A stretch of 64,000 nucleotides of DNA from NCBI GenBank assembly GCA_013003425.1, contig JABDJB010000018.1, positions 48,540 through 112,539 on the forward strand. The letters run 5' to 3'. Origin of the DNA: Gammaproteobacteria bacterium (GTDB lineage: Bacteria > Pseudomonadota > Gammaproteobacteria > Steroidobacterales > JABDKV01). The notes under the pieces are model-generated. The model did no database searches. It worked only from the letters and a program-made list of their open reading frames with translations, and was not told the DNA's origin. Shown piece after piece: positions 1 through 8,795 of the stretch. The position numbers were made by a program, and so were the translations under genes. The first letter of the stretch is position 1, and each line of letters begins with the position of its first letter.

Positions 1-1863
1 TTCCGATACGGCGGCACCGTAAGCATAGTAATAGAACGGTCGGCCCGAGAAGGTGGCCCGGTCATAGTGAATCTTCGGTGTCTTGTAAAAGCCGGTTGCC
101 GACAGCGACACCCGCGCCATGTGTGCCTGTTGCACCAGGTCAGCAAAGCTCATCTGTTCCGTGCCGACGCTCACCTGGTTGCTGGCAAATACAATCTCAT
201 CCGGTGCCACGCCATACTTTTTACAGGCAAAGGCAACCAGCCGTGCCTTGATAGTGCGGGCGGCAGCCTGCGCCGCCTTGCCGTTCATGTCCGAACTGGC
301 CGACGCTGCTGTTGCTGATGCATTGGGTACTTTGCTGGTATCGGCGGCGGTCAGGCGGATACGGTCGAGGCTGATCTGCAGCTCATCGGCGACCACCTGC
401 GCCACCTTGATGTAAAGACCCTGCCCCATTTCGGTGCCACCGTGGTTGAGTCTTACCGTGCCATCGGTATAGATATGCAGCAAGGCGCCGGCCTGGTTGA
501 GGTGTGTCGCTGTGAAAGAGATACCGAACTTGACCGGTGTTAAAGCAATACCGCGTTTGCACAGCTCGCTGGCTGCATTGAACCGATCAATATTGGCTCG
601 ACGCTGCTGGTAGTCCGACGTCTGTTCCAGCCGGTCGGCCAGGTCGTGAATGATGTTGTCTTCGACAACCTGGCCGTACGGCGTCACGTTGCGATCGTCG
701 ACGCCATAAAAGTTCCGGCGCCGCACTTCCAGCGGATCCTTGCCCAGCTGCCGTGCAATCTCGTCGATCACGTATTCGATCGCGTACATACCCTGCGGAC
801 CGCCAAAGCCGCGAAACGCCGTATTGGAGACCGTGTTGGTTTTGCAGCGGTGCGACACGATATCGAGATGTTCGAGGTAATAGGCGTTGTCGGCATGGAA
901 CATGCACCGGTCGTTGACCGGCCCGGACAGATCCGCCGACATGCCGCAACGGGAGGCAAAGTCGAAGTTGATACCGTGAATACGACCGGTGTCGTCGAAG
1001 CCGACCTCATAGTTGGTTCTGAAATCATGCCGCTTACCCGTCAGCAGCATGTCGGTGTCGCGATCCAGCCGCAGCTTTGCGGGTCTGCCCGTGCGCTGCG
1101 CCACCACTGCAGCAATGCAGGCAATCAGTGCCGGCTGGGTTTCCTTGCCGCCAAAACCTCCGCCCATGCGGCGACACTCGACAACCACGTCTTTGGCTTC
1201 TGTACCGATGGCATGTGCAACCTTGTGCTGCACCTCGCCGGGAAACTGCGTGGAGCTGTACACCTGCATCTCGCCGGCCTCGCGCGGCAGTACCATCGCA
1301 ATCTGGCCTTCAAGATAGAACTGGTCCTGCCCGCCCAGCTCCAGCTTCCCCTGCAGCCGGTGCGGGGCAGCCGCTATTGCATCATTGGCTTGTCCGCGCT
1401 GCAGCCGTTCGGTTGGCAATACTGACTGGCCCTGCCTGACGGCTTCGTCGATCCCCAGCACGGCCGGCAGGGGCTCGTATGACACGTCTGCCAGCAACGC
1501 GGCACGACGCGCCTGTTCTACAGTGTCCGCGGCGACGGCAAACAGCGCCTGGCCGGCGTATTGCACTTCGCCATCGGCAAATATCGGATCGTCTTCGACC
1601 ATGGCGCCGTAGTTGTTTACCCCGGGAATATCGGCCGCGTTAATCACCGCTACCACGCCGGGGGCAGTACGTACCTTGTCGAGATCGAGGTTTTTTACCC
1701 GGGCATGCGCTTCGCTGCTTAAGCCCACAGCAACATGCAGCAAATCGCGTGGCTCGGGGATGTCGTCGGTATAGACCGCACGGCCACTGACATGGCCGGG
1801 CGCGCTGTCGTGCGGCAGCGGCTTGCCGACCGTCACGCTGCGATCGTGGCGTTCAGCGTCCAT
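1..1863 (-). CDS. xdhB: Xanthine dehydrogenase, molybdopterin-binding large subunit (3' end cut by window edge)
   Basis: Large subunit of the two-gene bacterial xanthine dehydrogenase, which oxidises hypoxanthine to xanthine and urate at a molybdenum cofactor. The 621 visible codons stay open to base 1; the family is usually about 770-780 residues, so roughly 150 residues, including the region of the catalytic glutamate, lie outside. The glycine-rich cofactor motif GGGFGGKE is near residues 233-241, and the frame runs off the edge in a PFYYYAYGAA segment typical of the family. The ATG at 1863 lies inside the 3' end of xdhA (11-base overlap), which implies translational coupling. Identity is firm; substrate is inferred from the family and the neighbouring hydroxyisourate hydrolase. 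Confidence 0.93.
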   Translation of the reverse strand, partial: MDAERHDRSVTVGKPLPHDSAPGHVSGRAVYTDDIPEPRDLLHVAVGLSSEAHARVKNLDLDKVRTAPGVVAVINAADIPGVNNYGAMVEDDPIFADGEVQYAGQALFAVAADTVEQARRAALLADVSYEPLPAVLGIDEAVRQGQSVLPTERLQRGQANDAIAAAPHRLQGKLELGGQDQFYLEGQIAMVLPREAGEMQVYSSTQFPGEVQHKVAHAIGTEAKDVVVECRRMGGGFGGKETQPALIACIAAVVAQRTGRPAKLRLDRDTDMLLTGKRHDFRTNYEVGFDDTGRIHGINFDFASRCGMSADLSGPVNDRCMFHADNAYYLEHLDIVSHRCKTNTVSNTAFRGFGGPQGMYAIEYVIDEIARQLGKDPLEVRRRNFYGVDDRNVTPYGQVVEDNIIHDLADRLEQTSDYQQRRANIDRFNAASELCKRGIALTPVKFGISFTATHLNQAGALLHIYTDGTVRLNHGGTEMGQGLYIKVAQVVADELQISLDRIRLTAADTSKVPNASATAASASSDMNGKAAQAAARTIKARLVAFACKKYGVAPDEIVFASNQVSVGTEQMSFADLVQQAHMARVSLSATGFYKTPKIHYDRATFSGRPFYYYAYGAAVSE

Positions 1864-3310
1864 AGTTGTACAGCCGCTGCTCGACCTCGCCAGCGGTCTC
1901 GTGCAAAAACTTCAGCAACAGGTTCTGGCACACCTGCAGGCGATAGCCTGCGCTGGCACGCATGTCGGTAATCGGGCTGAAATCGCGCGCCAGCGCCTGC
2001 ACACCGTTTTCCGCCGTGGCCTGCGTCAACGCCGAACCGGTCAGCGCCTGCTCGGCGGCCGGTGCCCGTGACGGTATTGCCGCCACGCCGCCAAAACCGA
2101 AACGCGCCTCGCTGATCACCCCGTGGACAATGTCAATACTGAAAGCTGCGCAAACGGCCGAGATATCCTGGTCGAAACGCTTGGAAACCTTGTAGGCACG
2201 AAACTGCTGTTGCGGCCGCGGCATCGGGATACGAATACGTTCGAGAAATTCGCCCGGCTGCAGATCCGTTTGCCGGAAACCGGGATAAAACTGATCAATC
2301 GCGACTTCTCGTGTTGTCTCGCCGCGGCGCAGAACCAGCACGGCTCCGAGCGCAATCAGCGCCGGCATCGAATCCCCGATGGGCGAACCGTTGGCAATGT
2401 TGCCACCGACCGTTGCGGCGTTGCGTATCGGCGGCCCGGCAAAGCGTCGCAGCAACTCGTCCAGGGCCGGATATATTTCGAGCAGCGCCGGCATGGCGTC
2501 GCTAAAAGTCACCGCCGCACCAAGCTCCAGGTGCATTTGCGACTTATTAATCTGCTGCAGCTCGCGAACCTGGCCGAGATAAATCAGCTGTGGCAGCTCG
2601 CGGTGCTCTTTTGTGACCCAGAGTCCGACATCGGTGCCGCCGGCCAGCAGCTGCGCTTCCGGATGTTCGGCTACCAGGGCAGCAAGTTCGGCCAGCGTGG
2701 TCGGGGCGAAGTAGCTGTGGCCTGCCGCGGCCAGTTCGACCGGCGCATGCTGCAGACCCTGCAAGGCTGTTACCAGGGTTTTCTCGTCGCGGTCCGGTCG
2801 CGGCAACTTGTACATGGCCCGTGCCGCGGCAACGATCGGCCGGTAACCCGTGCAGCGGCACAGGTTGCCGGCTAAGGCGTCGTCTATCTCCACACGTCCC
2901 GGCGAGGAGTTTTCTTCGTAAAGTGCATACAGCGACATGACAAAGCCTGGTGTGCAAAAACCGCACTGCGAGCCGTGCTCGTCAACCATCGCCTGCTGTA
3001 CCGGGTGCAGGCTGCCGTCGCTTTCACTCAGGCTTTCAGTGGTGAGCAGGGCTTTGCCGTCGAGCGTGGCAAGGAACTGGATACATGAATTGATGGCCTG
3101 GTAACGCAGCCCGCTGCCGTTGTTGTCGAGTTCGGCAACAACCACCGCACACGCTCCGCAATCGCCCTCGGCGCAACCTTCCTTGGCGCCGGTACGCCGC
3201 CGATCCTCACGCAACCATTGCAGCACGGTGCGGTTGGGGTCGAAATCCCGCAGCTGGATAACTTCGCCATCGAGCAGGAAACGGATGCTGTTACGAGCCT
3301 GCTGATGCAT
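1853..3310 (-). CDS. xdhA: Xanthine dehydrogenase, FeS/FAD small subunit
   Basis: Electron-transfer subunit of xanthine dehydrogenase, 485 aa, normal length. The N-terminal plant-type [2Fe-2S] domain shows CAEGDCGAC near residue 45. The second iron-sulfur domain shows CGFCTPGF and GNLCRCTGYRP near residues 115-155. The FAD-binding domain (with LLAGGTDVGLWVTK and the AGPPIRNAATVGGNIANGSP stretch) and a C-terminal FAD-domain cap follow. Electrons pass from the molybdenum centre in XdhB through these clusters to FAD and NAD. It overlaps xdhB by 11 bases and begins 7 bases after hiuH, so hiuH-xdhA-xdhB reads as one operon for purine oxidation. Confidence 0.95.
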   Translation of the reverse strand: MHQQARNSIRFLLDGEVIQLRDFDPNRTVLQWLREDRRRTGAKEGCAEGDCGACAVVVAELDNNGSGLRYQAINSCIQFLATLDGKALLTTESLSESDGSLHPVQQAMVDEHGSQCGFCTPGFVMSLYALYEENSSPGRVEIDDALAGNLCRCTGYRPIVAAARAMYKLPRPDRDEKTLVTALQGLQHAPVELAAAGHSYFAPTTLAELAALVAEHPEAQLLAGGTDVGLWVTKEHRELPQLIYLGQVRELQQINKSQMHLELGAAVTFSDAMPALLEIYPALDELLRRFAGPPIRNAATVGGNIANGSPIGDSMPALIALGAVLVLRRGETTREVAIDQFYPGFRQTDLQPGEFLERIRIPMPRPQQQFRAYKVSKRFDQDISAVCAAFSIDIVHGVISEARFGFGGVAAIPSRAPAAEQALTGSALTQATAENGVQALARDFSPITDMRASAGYRLQVCQNLLLKFLHETAGEVEQRLYNYGR

Positions 3311-3317
3311 GCCTGTT

Positions 3318-3659
3318 TCAGCTACCGCGGTAAGTGGTGTAGCCCCATGGCGTTACCAGCAGGGGAACGTGATAGTGATCGTCTTCGCCCAGATAAAAGC
3401 GCAGCGTTATATCGCTTAGGAATGGCTTCTCACCGGCGTCGATTGCGCCGAAATAGTCGCCCACATCGAACACCAGTTCGTAGGTCCCGCAGGCAAAATC
3501 TTCTTCGTCGAGCAGCGGCGCATCGACCCGGCCATCATCGTTGGTCGTGAATTCCGCCACCATCATGCGTACGCCGTCGATGGCATAAAGCCGCCCCGGC
3601 ACGCCGCCAGCCGGGCGCCCGTTCGCGGTATCGAGGACATGTGTGGTCAGTCTTCCCAT
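3318..3659 (-). CDS. hiuH: 5-hydroxyisourate hydrolase (transthyretin-like)
   Basis: Hydrolyses 5-hydroxyisourate, the product of urate oxidation, to OHCU in the route to allantoin. The 113-aa product starts MGRLTTHVLDTANGRPA, the classic N-terminal signature, and ends in the YRGS C-terminal tetrapeptide diagnostic of the enzyme as opposed to transthyretin. The frame is open further upstream, but family length and signature place the start at the ATG at 3659. It is the first gene of hiuH-xdhA-xdhB and is divergent from the PfkB kinase gene; the 145-bp gap (3660-3804) must hold both promoters. No urate oxidase or OHCU decarboxylase gene is visible in the window. Confidence 0.95.
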   Translation of the reverse strand: MGRLTTHVLDTANGRPAGGVPGRLYAIDGVRMMVAEFTTNDDGRVDAPLLDEEDFACGTYELVFDVGDYFGAIDAGEKPFLSDITLRFYLGEDDHYHVPLLVTPWGYTTYRGS

Positions 3660-3804
3660 CGGTATCACTTGCGGTTCAGGGCGTAATAGCTTGATATTAA
3701 ATGACTTACATCTGATTAACCAGCCGCAGCCGGTGGTTTGGGGCATTACGGCGGGAAGCGGTCTAGAATCTGCCGCTGGTTTTGACTGCCGGAGAAGAAA
3801 AACC

Positions 3805-4785
3805 GTGTCAGACTCTGTCGAACTGCTCGGACTCAGTAACGCAATCGTCGATATCCTTGCCCACGTCGAGGACGATTTTCTCGAGGAAATTGGCGCACAG
3901 CGCGGTTCCATGACGTTAATCGACGCCGACCAGGCACGCCAGCTGTACCAGCGCATGGGTCCGGCAACGGAAATGTCCGGCGGTTCGGTTGGCAATACGA
4001 TCGCCGGTTTTGCCAATCTCGGCGGCGAGGCAGCCTACATCGGGCGTGTTGCCGCCGACCAGCTTGGCGCCATCTTTGCGCACGATATGAAGTCGCTGGG
4101 TGTTGATATGCGTCTGCCACCGGAAACGCGCATGTCGCCCACTGCGCGCAGTCACGTACTGATAAGCCCGGACGGCCAGCGCACGATGCAGACCTATCTC
4201 GGTGCGTGTGGCGAAATCGCGCCCGAAGACATCAACGAAAAAACCATCGGCCAGCCTGACATTCTGCTGATCGAAGGCTATATCTGGGACACCCCGAACG
4301 GCCCCGAGATCACGCAGAAGGCGATGGAAATTGCCAACCAGTCCGGCGCCATGATCGGGTTGTCCCTGTCGGATGATCAATGCGTCCTGCGCCACCGCGA
4401 CGAGTTCACCCGTGCCGCCAAGGATTATGTGCGTCTGATTTTTGCCGATGAGGATGAGATCATTGCGCTGCTGCAGGCAGACAACTTTGATGCGGCCGTC
4501 GCCGAAGTTAAAGGCAGCGATGCCCTTTACGTCATCACGCGGTCGGAGAAAGGCTCGGTTATTCTGCACGGCGATCATCATCACGTGCAGCAGGCGGACA
4601 AGCTTGATGAGATTGTCGACACTACCGGCGCAGGTGATGCCTATACCGCAGGCTTTCTATATGGTCTGGCAAAGAACTGGTCGATTGCCGAATGTGCCAC
4701 GCTGGGTACGCGTTGTGCTTCAGCGGTAATCGGTCAAGTTGGTGCGCGGCTGGAGAAAGGCGTTATCGATATTAACGCTGGCTGA
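3805..4785 (+). CDS. PfkB-family carbohydrate kinase, adenosine kinase-like
   Basis: Ribokinase-fold (PfkB) kinase of 326 aa, most like the proteobacterial group annotated as adenosine kinase (adenosine + ATP to AMP). The N-terminal PfkB signature is around residues 58-80 (MSGGSVGNTIAGFANLGG). The C-terminal ATP/catalytic signature DTTGAGDAYTAGF is near residues 272-284, with the catalytic Asp in GAGD. The frame is open 54 codons further upstream, but the GTG at 3805 is preferred because GGAGAA sits about 10 bases upstream and the following SVELLGLSNAIVD is the expected family N-terminus. Substrate could be another nucleoside; adenosine is supported by family resemblance and purine context. 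Confidence 0.85.
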   Translation: MSDSVELLGLSNAIVDILAHVEDDFLEEIGAQRGSMTLIDADQARQLYQRMGPATEMSGGSVGNTIAGFANLGGEAAYIGRVAADQLGAIFAHDMKSLGVDMRLPPETRMSPTARSHVLISPDGQRTMQTYLGACGEIAPEDINEKTIGQPDILLIEGYIWDTPNGPEITQKAMEIANQSGAMIGLSLSDDQCVLRHRDEFTRAAKDYVRLIFADEDEIIALLQADNFDAAVAEVKGSDALYVITRSEKGSVILHGDHHHVQQADKLDEIVDTTGAGDAYTAGFLYGLAKNWSIAECATLGTRCASAVIGQVGARLEKGVIDINAG

Positions 4786-4791
4786 TTCGCG

Positions 4792-5334
4792 GTGCGATTC
4801 CGGCTGAGCCAGCGACGCCGCAAAATGCTGGTCATCGCGGCCGTCGTTCTGGTGCTGGGATACCTGCCACCTGAGCGTGGCGTGCTGCCGGTCGAGGGCG
4901 CCAGTGTCGATAGCTGGGACCCGCTGTCTTTCTGGTATACCCCGTGGGGCGTGTCCGGAGTCCACAAGGGCATCGATATCTTCGCCCCGCAGGGAACCGC
5001 GGTTCTCGCTGCGACGCACGGCATCGTAACCTACGCCGGACGCAAGTCGCTCGGCGGTAACGTCGTGCTGATACTCGGCCCGAAATGGCGACTGCACTAC
5101 TACGCTCACCTGGAGTCGTCAGCCGTCAGGGCTTTCCAGCCCGTGCGGCGCGGCCAGCGCATTGGCAGCGTCGGCGACAGTGGCAATGCGGCGGGCAAAC
5201 CGCATCACCTGCACTACGTCATCCGCACGCCCTTCCCCATACCATGGATGGCGCAGCCGGAACTCGAGCAAGGCTGGAAACGCATGTTCTTTTTCGACCC
5301 GGTCGAACGCTTTCGCGCCTGGCAGGCTATTTAA
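4792..5334 (+). CDS. M23 family metallopeptidase (membrane-anchored, LytM-like)
   Basis: Probable zinc peptidoglycan endopeptidase of 180 aa. A single N-terminal hydrophobic segment (about residues 12-24) would place the catalytic domain in the periplasm. The metal-binding set is complete: H58-x3-D62 in HKGID and the H139-x-H141 pair in HHLHYV, with the GDSGNAAGKPHHLHY context typical of LytM/M23 domains. It starts with a GTG 6 bases after the kinase stop, so it is probably cotranscribed with it. The 3' end overlaps the 3' end of the convergent NR-kinase gene by 8 bases. Its link to nucleoside metabolism is unclear. Confidence 0.85.
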   Translation: MRFRLSQRRRKMLVIAAVVLVLGYLPPERGVLPVEGASVDSWDPLSFWYTPWGVSGVHKGIDIFAPQGTAVLAATHGIVTYAGRKSLGGNVVLILGPKWRLHYYAHLESSAVRAFQPVRRGQRIGSVGDSGNAAGKPHHLHYVIRTPFPIPWMAQPELEQGWKRMFFFDPVERFRAWQAI

Positions 5335-5860
5335 AGCCTTCGAGGATTGCTCGCACGGTTTCCAGGCGGTCGGCCAGCGGGCCTTTTAACTCGACAAACT
5401 CAACGCCTCGGCGCAGCAAGTCATCACGTATCTGAGCCTGGAAGCGCTCGCGGTGCTGGCGACCGGAACGCTCCCAGGTATCTTCGTAAGGGATGTCGGT
5501 ACCGCAGAGAAAAAAGAAGTCGTAGCGATCGGCTGCCGCGTTGGCCAGGTCAATAAGGCGCGGCAATGCGGCGCCATGATAGTCCAGGGCGTAATGGTAG
5601 GTGACGATAGCCTCGGTATCGACAAACAAATAGCGTTTTGCCTTCGCCAACAGCTCCTTTTCGCGCTGCAGGTGCCCCTCGGCAATCTCGACCAGCTGTT
5701 CGGGACTGAGACGCCGCGATTCCTGATGTTCCATCCAGTACTCGCGACCATATTCCGGCATCCACGCGGTGTCGTAGTGCTGCGCCAGGGCGCGTGCCAG
5801 GCTGGTCTTGCCGGTCGACGGCGCGCCCAGCAGTGCAACTTTTGTTACCTGCCTGCTCAT
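5327..5860 (-). CDS. NadR-like ribosylnicotinamide kinase (P-loop ATPase)
   Basis: Stand-alone P-loop kinase of 177 aa resembling the C-terminal nicotinamide riboside kinase domain of NadR, without the HTH or adenylyltransferase domains. The Walker A motif GAPSTGKTSLA begins near residue 12, followed by MPEYGREYWMEHQ, the usual NadR-kinase region, and FVDTEAIVTYHYA (Walker B-like). It should phosphorylate nicotinamide riboside to NMN. The ATG at 5860 overlaps the pnuC stop in an ATGA, tying uptake and phosphorylation together; a longer upstream frame exists but runs inside pnuC. It is the last gene of the deoD-deoC-ALDH-ALDH-pnuC-kinase series. Confidence 0.88.
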   Translation of the reverse strand: MSRQVTKVALLGAPSTGKTSLARALAQHYDTAWMPEYGREYWMEHQESRRLSPEQLVEIAEGHLQREKELLAKAKRYLFVDTEAIVTYHYALDYHGAALPRLIDLANAAADRYDFFFLCGTDIPYEDTWERSGRQHRERFQAQIRDDLLRRGVEFVELKGPLADRLETVRAILEGFK

Positions 5861-6429
5861 GCCGCTGCCTGTTGTTCCTGCAGGGACCTGTTCCACGCAA
5901 TATATCCGGCAACACACAAGCCCAGAAATACCGCGTAGAGCCCGGCCGTCCAGTACAGCTCCTTGACGTAGTAAATACCGATGGCAACGATGTCGACAAC
6001 AATCCAGAAATGCCACGTCTCGATACGCTTGCGTGCCTGCAGCCACATGGCAACAAGGCTTGCTGCTGTTGTAAATGCGTCGCCATAGGGAATAGCCGCA
6101 TCGGTAGTGGCCGACATCAGGTAACCCCAGCCGAGCGTGCCGACTGTAGCCGCCCCAATCCAGCCGAGCAAGGCGTTCCGGTCAAGACGCGAAACCCGCA
6201 GTTCGCCCTGATCGGCGCCGCCGTGCAGCCAGTGATACCAGCCATAAAGCTGTACCGCGACATAGATAAGATGCAACAGAAAATCGGAGTAGAGCTTTGC
6301 CTGGAAAAAGACAAAAACATATAGCGACACCTGCACCAGCCCGGTGGGCCAGCACCAGACGTTTTGCCTCACGACCAGGATGACCGCCAGCAGGCCAAAA
6401 AACGCCGCAACCGGCTCTACCCACTCCAT
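5857..6429 (-). CDS. pnuC: Nicotinamide riboside transporter PnuC
   Basis: Inner-membrane vitamin-precursor transporter of 190 aa with about seven hydrophobic segments. Family features include the N-terminal WCWPTGLVQVSLYVFVFF segment, the QLYGWYHWLHG tryptophan-rich motif, GDAFTTAASLVAMWLQARK, and WIVVDIVAIGIYYVKELYWTA. PnuC proteins carry out facilitated diffusion; the substrate is trapped by the linked kinase, here the overlapping downstream gene. Only 12 bases separate its start from the stop of the upstream aldehyde-dehydrogenase-like gene, so it sits inside the deo unit. PnuC relatives for other substrates are known, so a deoxynucleoside substrate cannot be excluded, but the kinase argues for nicotinamide riboside. 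Confidence 0.9.
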   Translation of the reverse strand: MEWVEPVAAFFGLLAVILVVRQNVWCWPTGLVQVSLYVFVFFQAKLYSDFLLHLIYVAVQLYGWYHWLHGGADQGELRVSRLDRNALLGWIGAATVGTLGWGYLMSATTDAAIPYGDAFTTAASLVAMWLQARKRIETWHFWIVVDIVAIGIYYVKELYWTAGLYAVFLGLCVAGYIAWNRSLQEQQAAA

Positions 6430-6441
6430 CTGTGCAGTTGC

Positions 6442-7320
6442 CTAGCGGCCGATCGGGTGCCAGGTGGTTTTTGTTTCCTGGGTATCGTTGATCAGGTACG
6501 GCGTGTCACTGGTCGCGTCAGCCCAGTCGGTACCGGTACGGCCAACCACGCGCTTGATGTTGCCCGCTGCCAGCGTCTGGATCTGCGCACCGCCATCGCC
6601 GCTGTCTTCGCAGTAAACAATCGCGTTGACGTCCATGTGCGACGCAAAGTGCTCGGTCAGCTCGGGGCGAAAACCGGTGATCAGGTTAACAACCCCGGGC
6701 GGCACGTCGGACGACTCCAGCACTTCGGCAAAGCTGATGGCACACAGTGGTTTTGATTCAGACGCCAGTGCCACGCAGGTGTTACCGCCGACGATCGCCG
6801 GCGCGATGTTGGAAACAAGCCCCAGCAGGCCGGAATTCTCCGGTGCCAGGATGGCAACCACTCCGGTCGGCTCGAGCACCGAGAAATTAAAGTGCGATGA
6901 GCTCACCGGGTTGACCGCGCTGAACACCTGCTGGTACTTGTCCGCCCAGCCGGCAAAGTAAATCAGCCGGTCTATCGCTGCGTCCACTTCGCGTTCGGCT
7001 TTTTTTGCCTTGCTGCCCTGTAGCTGCAGCTCGCTGACAAACTGCGCGCGGCGTCCTTCGAGCATCTCGGCAATGCGGTACAGGATCTGCCCGCGCAGAT
7101 AGGCACTGGCACCTGACCAGCCGGCAAAGGCGGCACGTGCCGCCACGACGGCCTCACGAAAGTCCTTGCGGCTGCCGTGACTGACATTGGCCAGCACGTT
7201 GCCGTCCTCGTCCTTGAGCGGGTAGAAACGACCCGACTCGGTACGCGGGAATTTGCCACCGATGTAAATCTTGTAGGTCTTGGCCACCGGCACGCGGCCC
7301 TCGCTGCGCTTGCCGCTCAT
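6442..7320 (-). CDS. Truncated aldehyde dehydrogenase-like protein lacking the catalytic cysteine (ALDH16 second-domain-like)
   Basis: A 292-aa protein with the N-terminal, NAD-domain half of an aldehyde dehydrogenase (YKIYIGGKFPRTESGR at the start, YFAGWADKYQ and VVAILAPENSGLLGL in the middle) but no GQxCxA catalytic cysteine segment and no LELGG glutamate motif. It cannot be a normal ALDH. It overlaps by 4 bases (ATGA) the complete ALDH just upstream. A full ALDH domain followed by a shorter non-catalytic ALDH domain is the architecture of ALDH16; here the two parts total 783 residues, about the size of bacterial ALDH16. Most likely it is a structural partner of the upstream enzyme. It ends in an unrecognised tail (about 50 residues). 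Confidence 0.8.
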   Translation of the reverse strand: MSGKRSEGRVPVAKTYKIYIGGKFPRTESGRFYPLKDEDGNVLANVSHGSRKDFREAVVAARAAFAGWSGASAYLRGQILYRIAEMLEGRRAQFVSELQLQGSKAKKAEREVDAAIDRLIYFAGWADKYQQVFSAVNPVSSSHFNFSVLEPTGVVAILAPENSGLLGLVSNIAPAIVGGNTCVALASESKPLCAISFAEVLESSDVPPGVVNLITGFRPELTEHFASHMDVNAIVYCEDSGDGGAQIQTLAAGNIKRVVGRTGTDWADATSDTPYLINDTQETKTTWHPIGR

Positions 7321-8792
7321 CGCTTGTCCTCCAGCCGCACGTAGGCAGACAAACCATGCAGCCCGCCTTCACGGCCGACACCGCTTTCCTTGTAGCCGCC
7401 AAACGGCGAGGTTGGATCAAACTTATTAAAGGTATTGGCCCAGACCACTCCGGCGCGCACCGCGCGTGTCATCTTGAAAATCTTCGCGCCCTTGTCTGTC
7501 CATACGCCGCCGGAAAGTCCATAGGGCGTGTTATTGGCCTTGGAGATGCCCTCTTCGAGGGTGCGGAAGGTTTGTATCGCCAGCACCGGCCCGAAGATTT
7601 CTTCCTGGACCACCCGATTGGATTGCGACACACCGGTGAACAGTGTCGGCCGGCACCAGTAGCCTTTCTCCGGAACCGAACACGAGCTCTGGTACATCTC
7701 GGCGCCTTCCTGCTGGCCCAGCTCCAGGTAGGACTCGATACGCTTGAGCTGCTCGGCCGAATTGATCGCACCGATATCAGTGTTCTTGTCCAGCGGGTCA
7801 CCAACGATCAGCGTCTCCATCCGGTCTTTCAGCTTGCTGATAACTTCATCGGCGACAGCCTCCTGCACCAGCAGCCGCGAACCGGCGCAGCAGACATGAC
7901 CCTGGTTGAAGAAAATGCCGTTGACGATGCCCTCGACCGCCTGGTCGATCGCAGCGTCCTCGAAAATGATGTTGGCCGCCTTGCCACCCAGCTCGAGCGT
8001 GTATTTTTTGCCGGTACCGGCCAGGCTTTTCTGAATTTGCCGGCCAACGCCTGTTGAACCGGTAAAGGCAATCTTGTCGACATCGTCATGCTGCACGATC
8101 GCTGCACCGGTATCGCCGGCACCAGTGACTATATTGATCACCCCGGGCGGCAGGTCAGCATCACGAATAAGCTCGGCAAGCTTTAACGCAGTCAATGGCG
8201 TGGTCTCTGCCGGCTTGAGCACAACAGTGTTACCGCAGGCCAGTGCCGGTGCGATTTTCCAGGCTGCCATCAGCAGCGGGAAATTCCACGGAATTATCTG
8301 GCCTGCCACACCCAGCGGCCGCGCTGCGCGACCGGGGAATGCGTATTCGAGTTTGTCGGCCCAGCCGGCGTAGTAAAAAAAGTGGGCAGCCGACAGCGGG
8401 ATGTCGATATCACGTGACTCGCGGATTGGCTTACCACCATCGAGCGACTCGATAACGGCAAACTCGCGCGATCGTTCCTGCAGCATGCGGGCGATGCGAT
8501 AGATGTACTTGCCGCGATCGGCGGCGCTCATTTTCGACCAGCTGCCTTCGTAGGCTTTACGCGCTGCCTTTACCGCCCTGTTGACGTCGGCGTCGGTGGC
8601 CGCGGCGATGCTCGCCAGCTTTTGCCCGTTGGCCGGGTTGATGGTGTCGAAGTAACCACCCTGCTCGGGCGCGACGAACTCGCCGCCGATGAACAACCCG
8701 TATTGCTGCTCGAGCTTCACATGGCTGGTGTCCTGCGGCGCCGCCGCGTACTCCCAGCCACCATCAAACGAAAGTTTGCTTTGCCCGCTCAT
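7317..8792 (-). CDS. Aldehyde dehydrogenase (catalytic partner of the ALDH16-like pair)
   Basis: Complete NAD(P)-dependent aldehyde dehydrogenase, 491 aa. Visible motifs are GVAGQIIPWNFPLLMAAWK (substrate/NAD channel), FTGSTGVG (nucleotide loop), LELGGKAANIIF with the general-base Glu, and FNQGHVCCAGSRL with the nucleophilic Cys, then EEIFGPVLAI and SPFGGYKESGVGREGG. In this operon the expected substrate is acetaldehyde released by deoxyribose-phosphate aldolase, giving acetate; this is inference from context. It starts 3 bases after the deoC stop and overlaps the truncated ALDH gene by 4 bases. A short N-terminal extension precedes the usual FIGGEFV segment. Confidence 0.92.
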   Translation of the reverse strand: MSGQSKLSFDGGWEYAAAPQDTSHVKLEQQYGLFIGGEFVAPEQGGYFDTINPANGQKLASIAAATDADVNRAVKAARKAYEGSWSKMSAADRGKYIYRIARMLQERSREFAVIESLDGGKPIRESRDIDIPLSAAHFFYYAGWADKLEYAFPGRAARPLGVAGQIIPWNFPLLMAAWKIAPALACGNTVVLKPAETTPLTALKLAELIRDADLPPGVINIVTGAGDTGAAIVQHDDVDKIAFTGSTGVGRQIQKSLAGTGKKYTLELGGKAANIIFEDAAIDQAVEGIVNGIFFNQGHVCCAGSRLLVQEAVADEVISKLKDRMETLIVGDPLDKNTDIGAINSAEQLKRIESYLELGQQEGAEMYQSSCSVPEKGYWCRPTLFTGVSQSNRVVQEEIFGPVLAIQTFRTLEEGISKANNTPYGLSGGVWTDKGAKIFKMTRAVRAGVVWANTFNKFDPTSPFGGYKESGVGREGGLHGLSAYVRLEDKR

Positions 8793-8795
8793 GGA

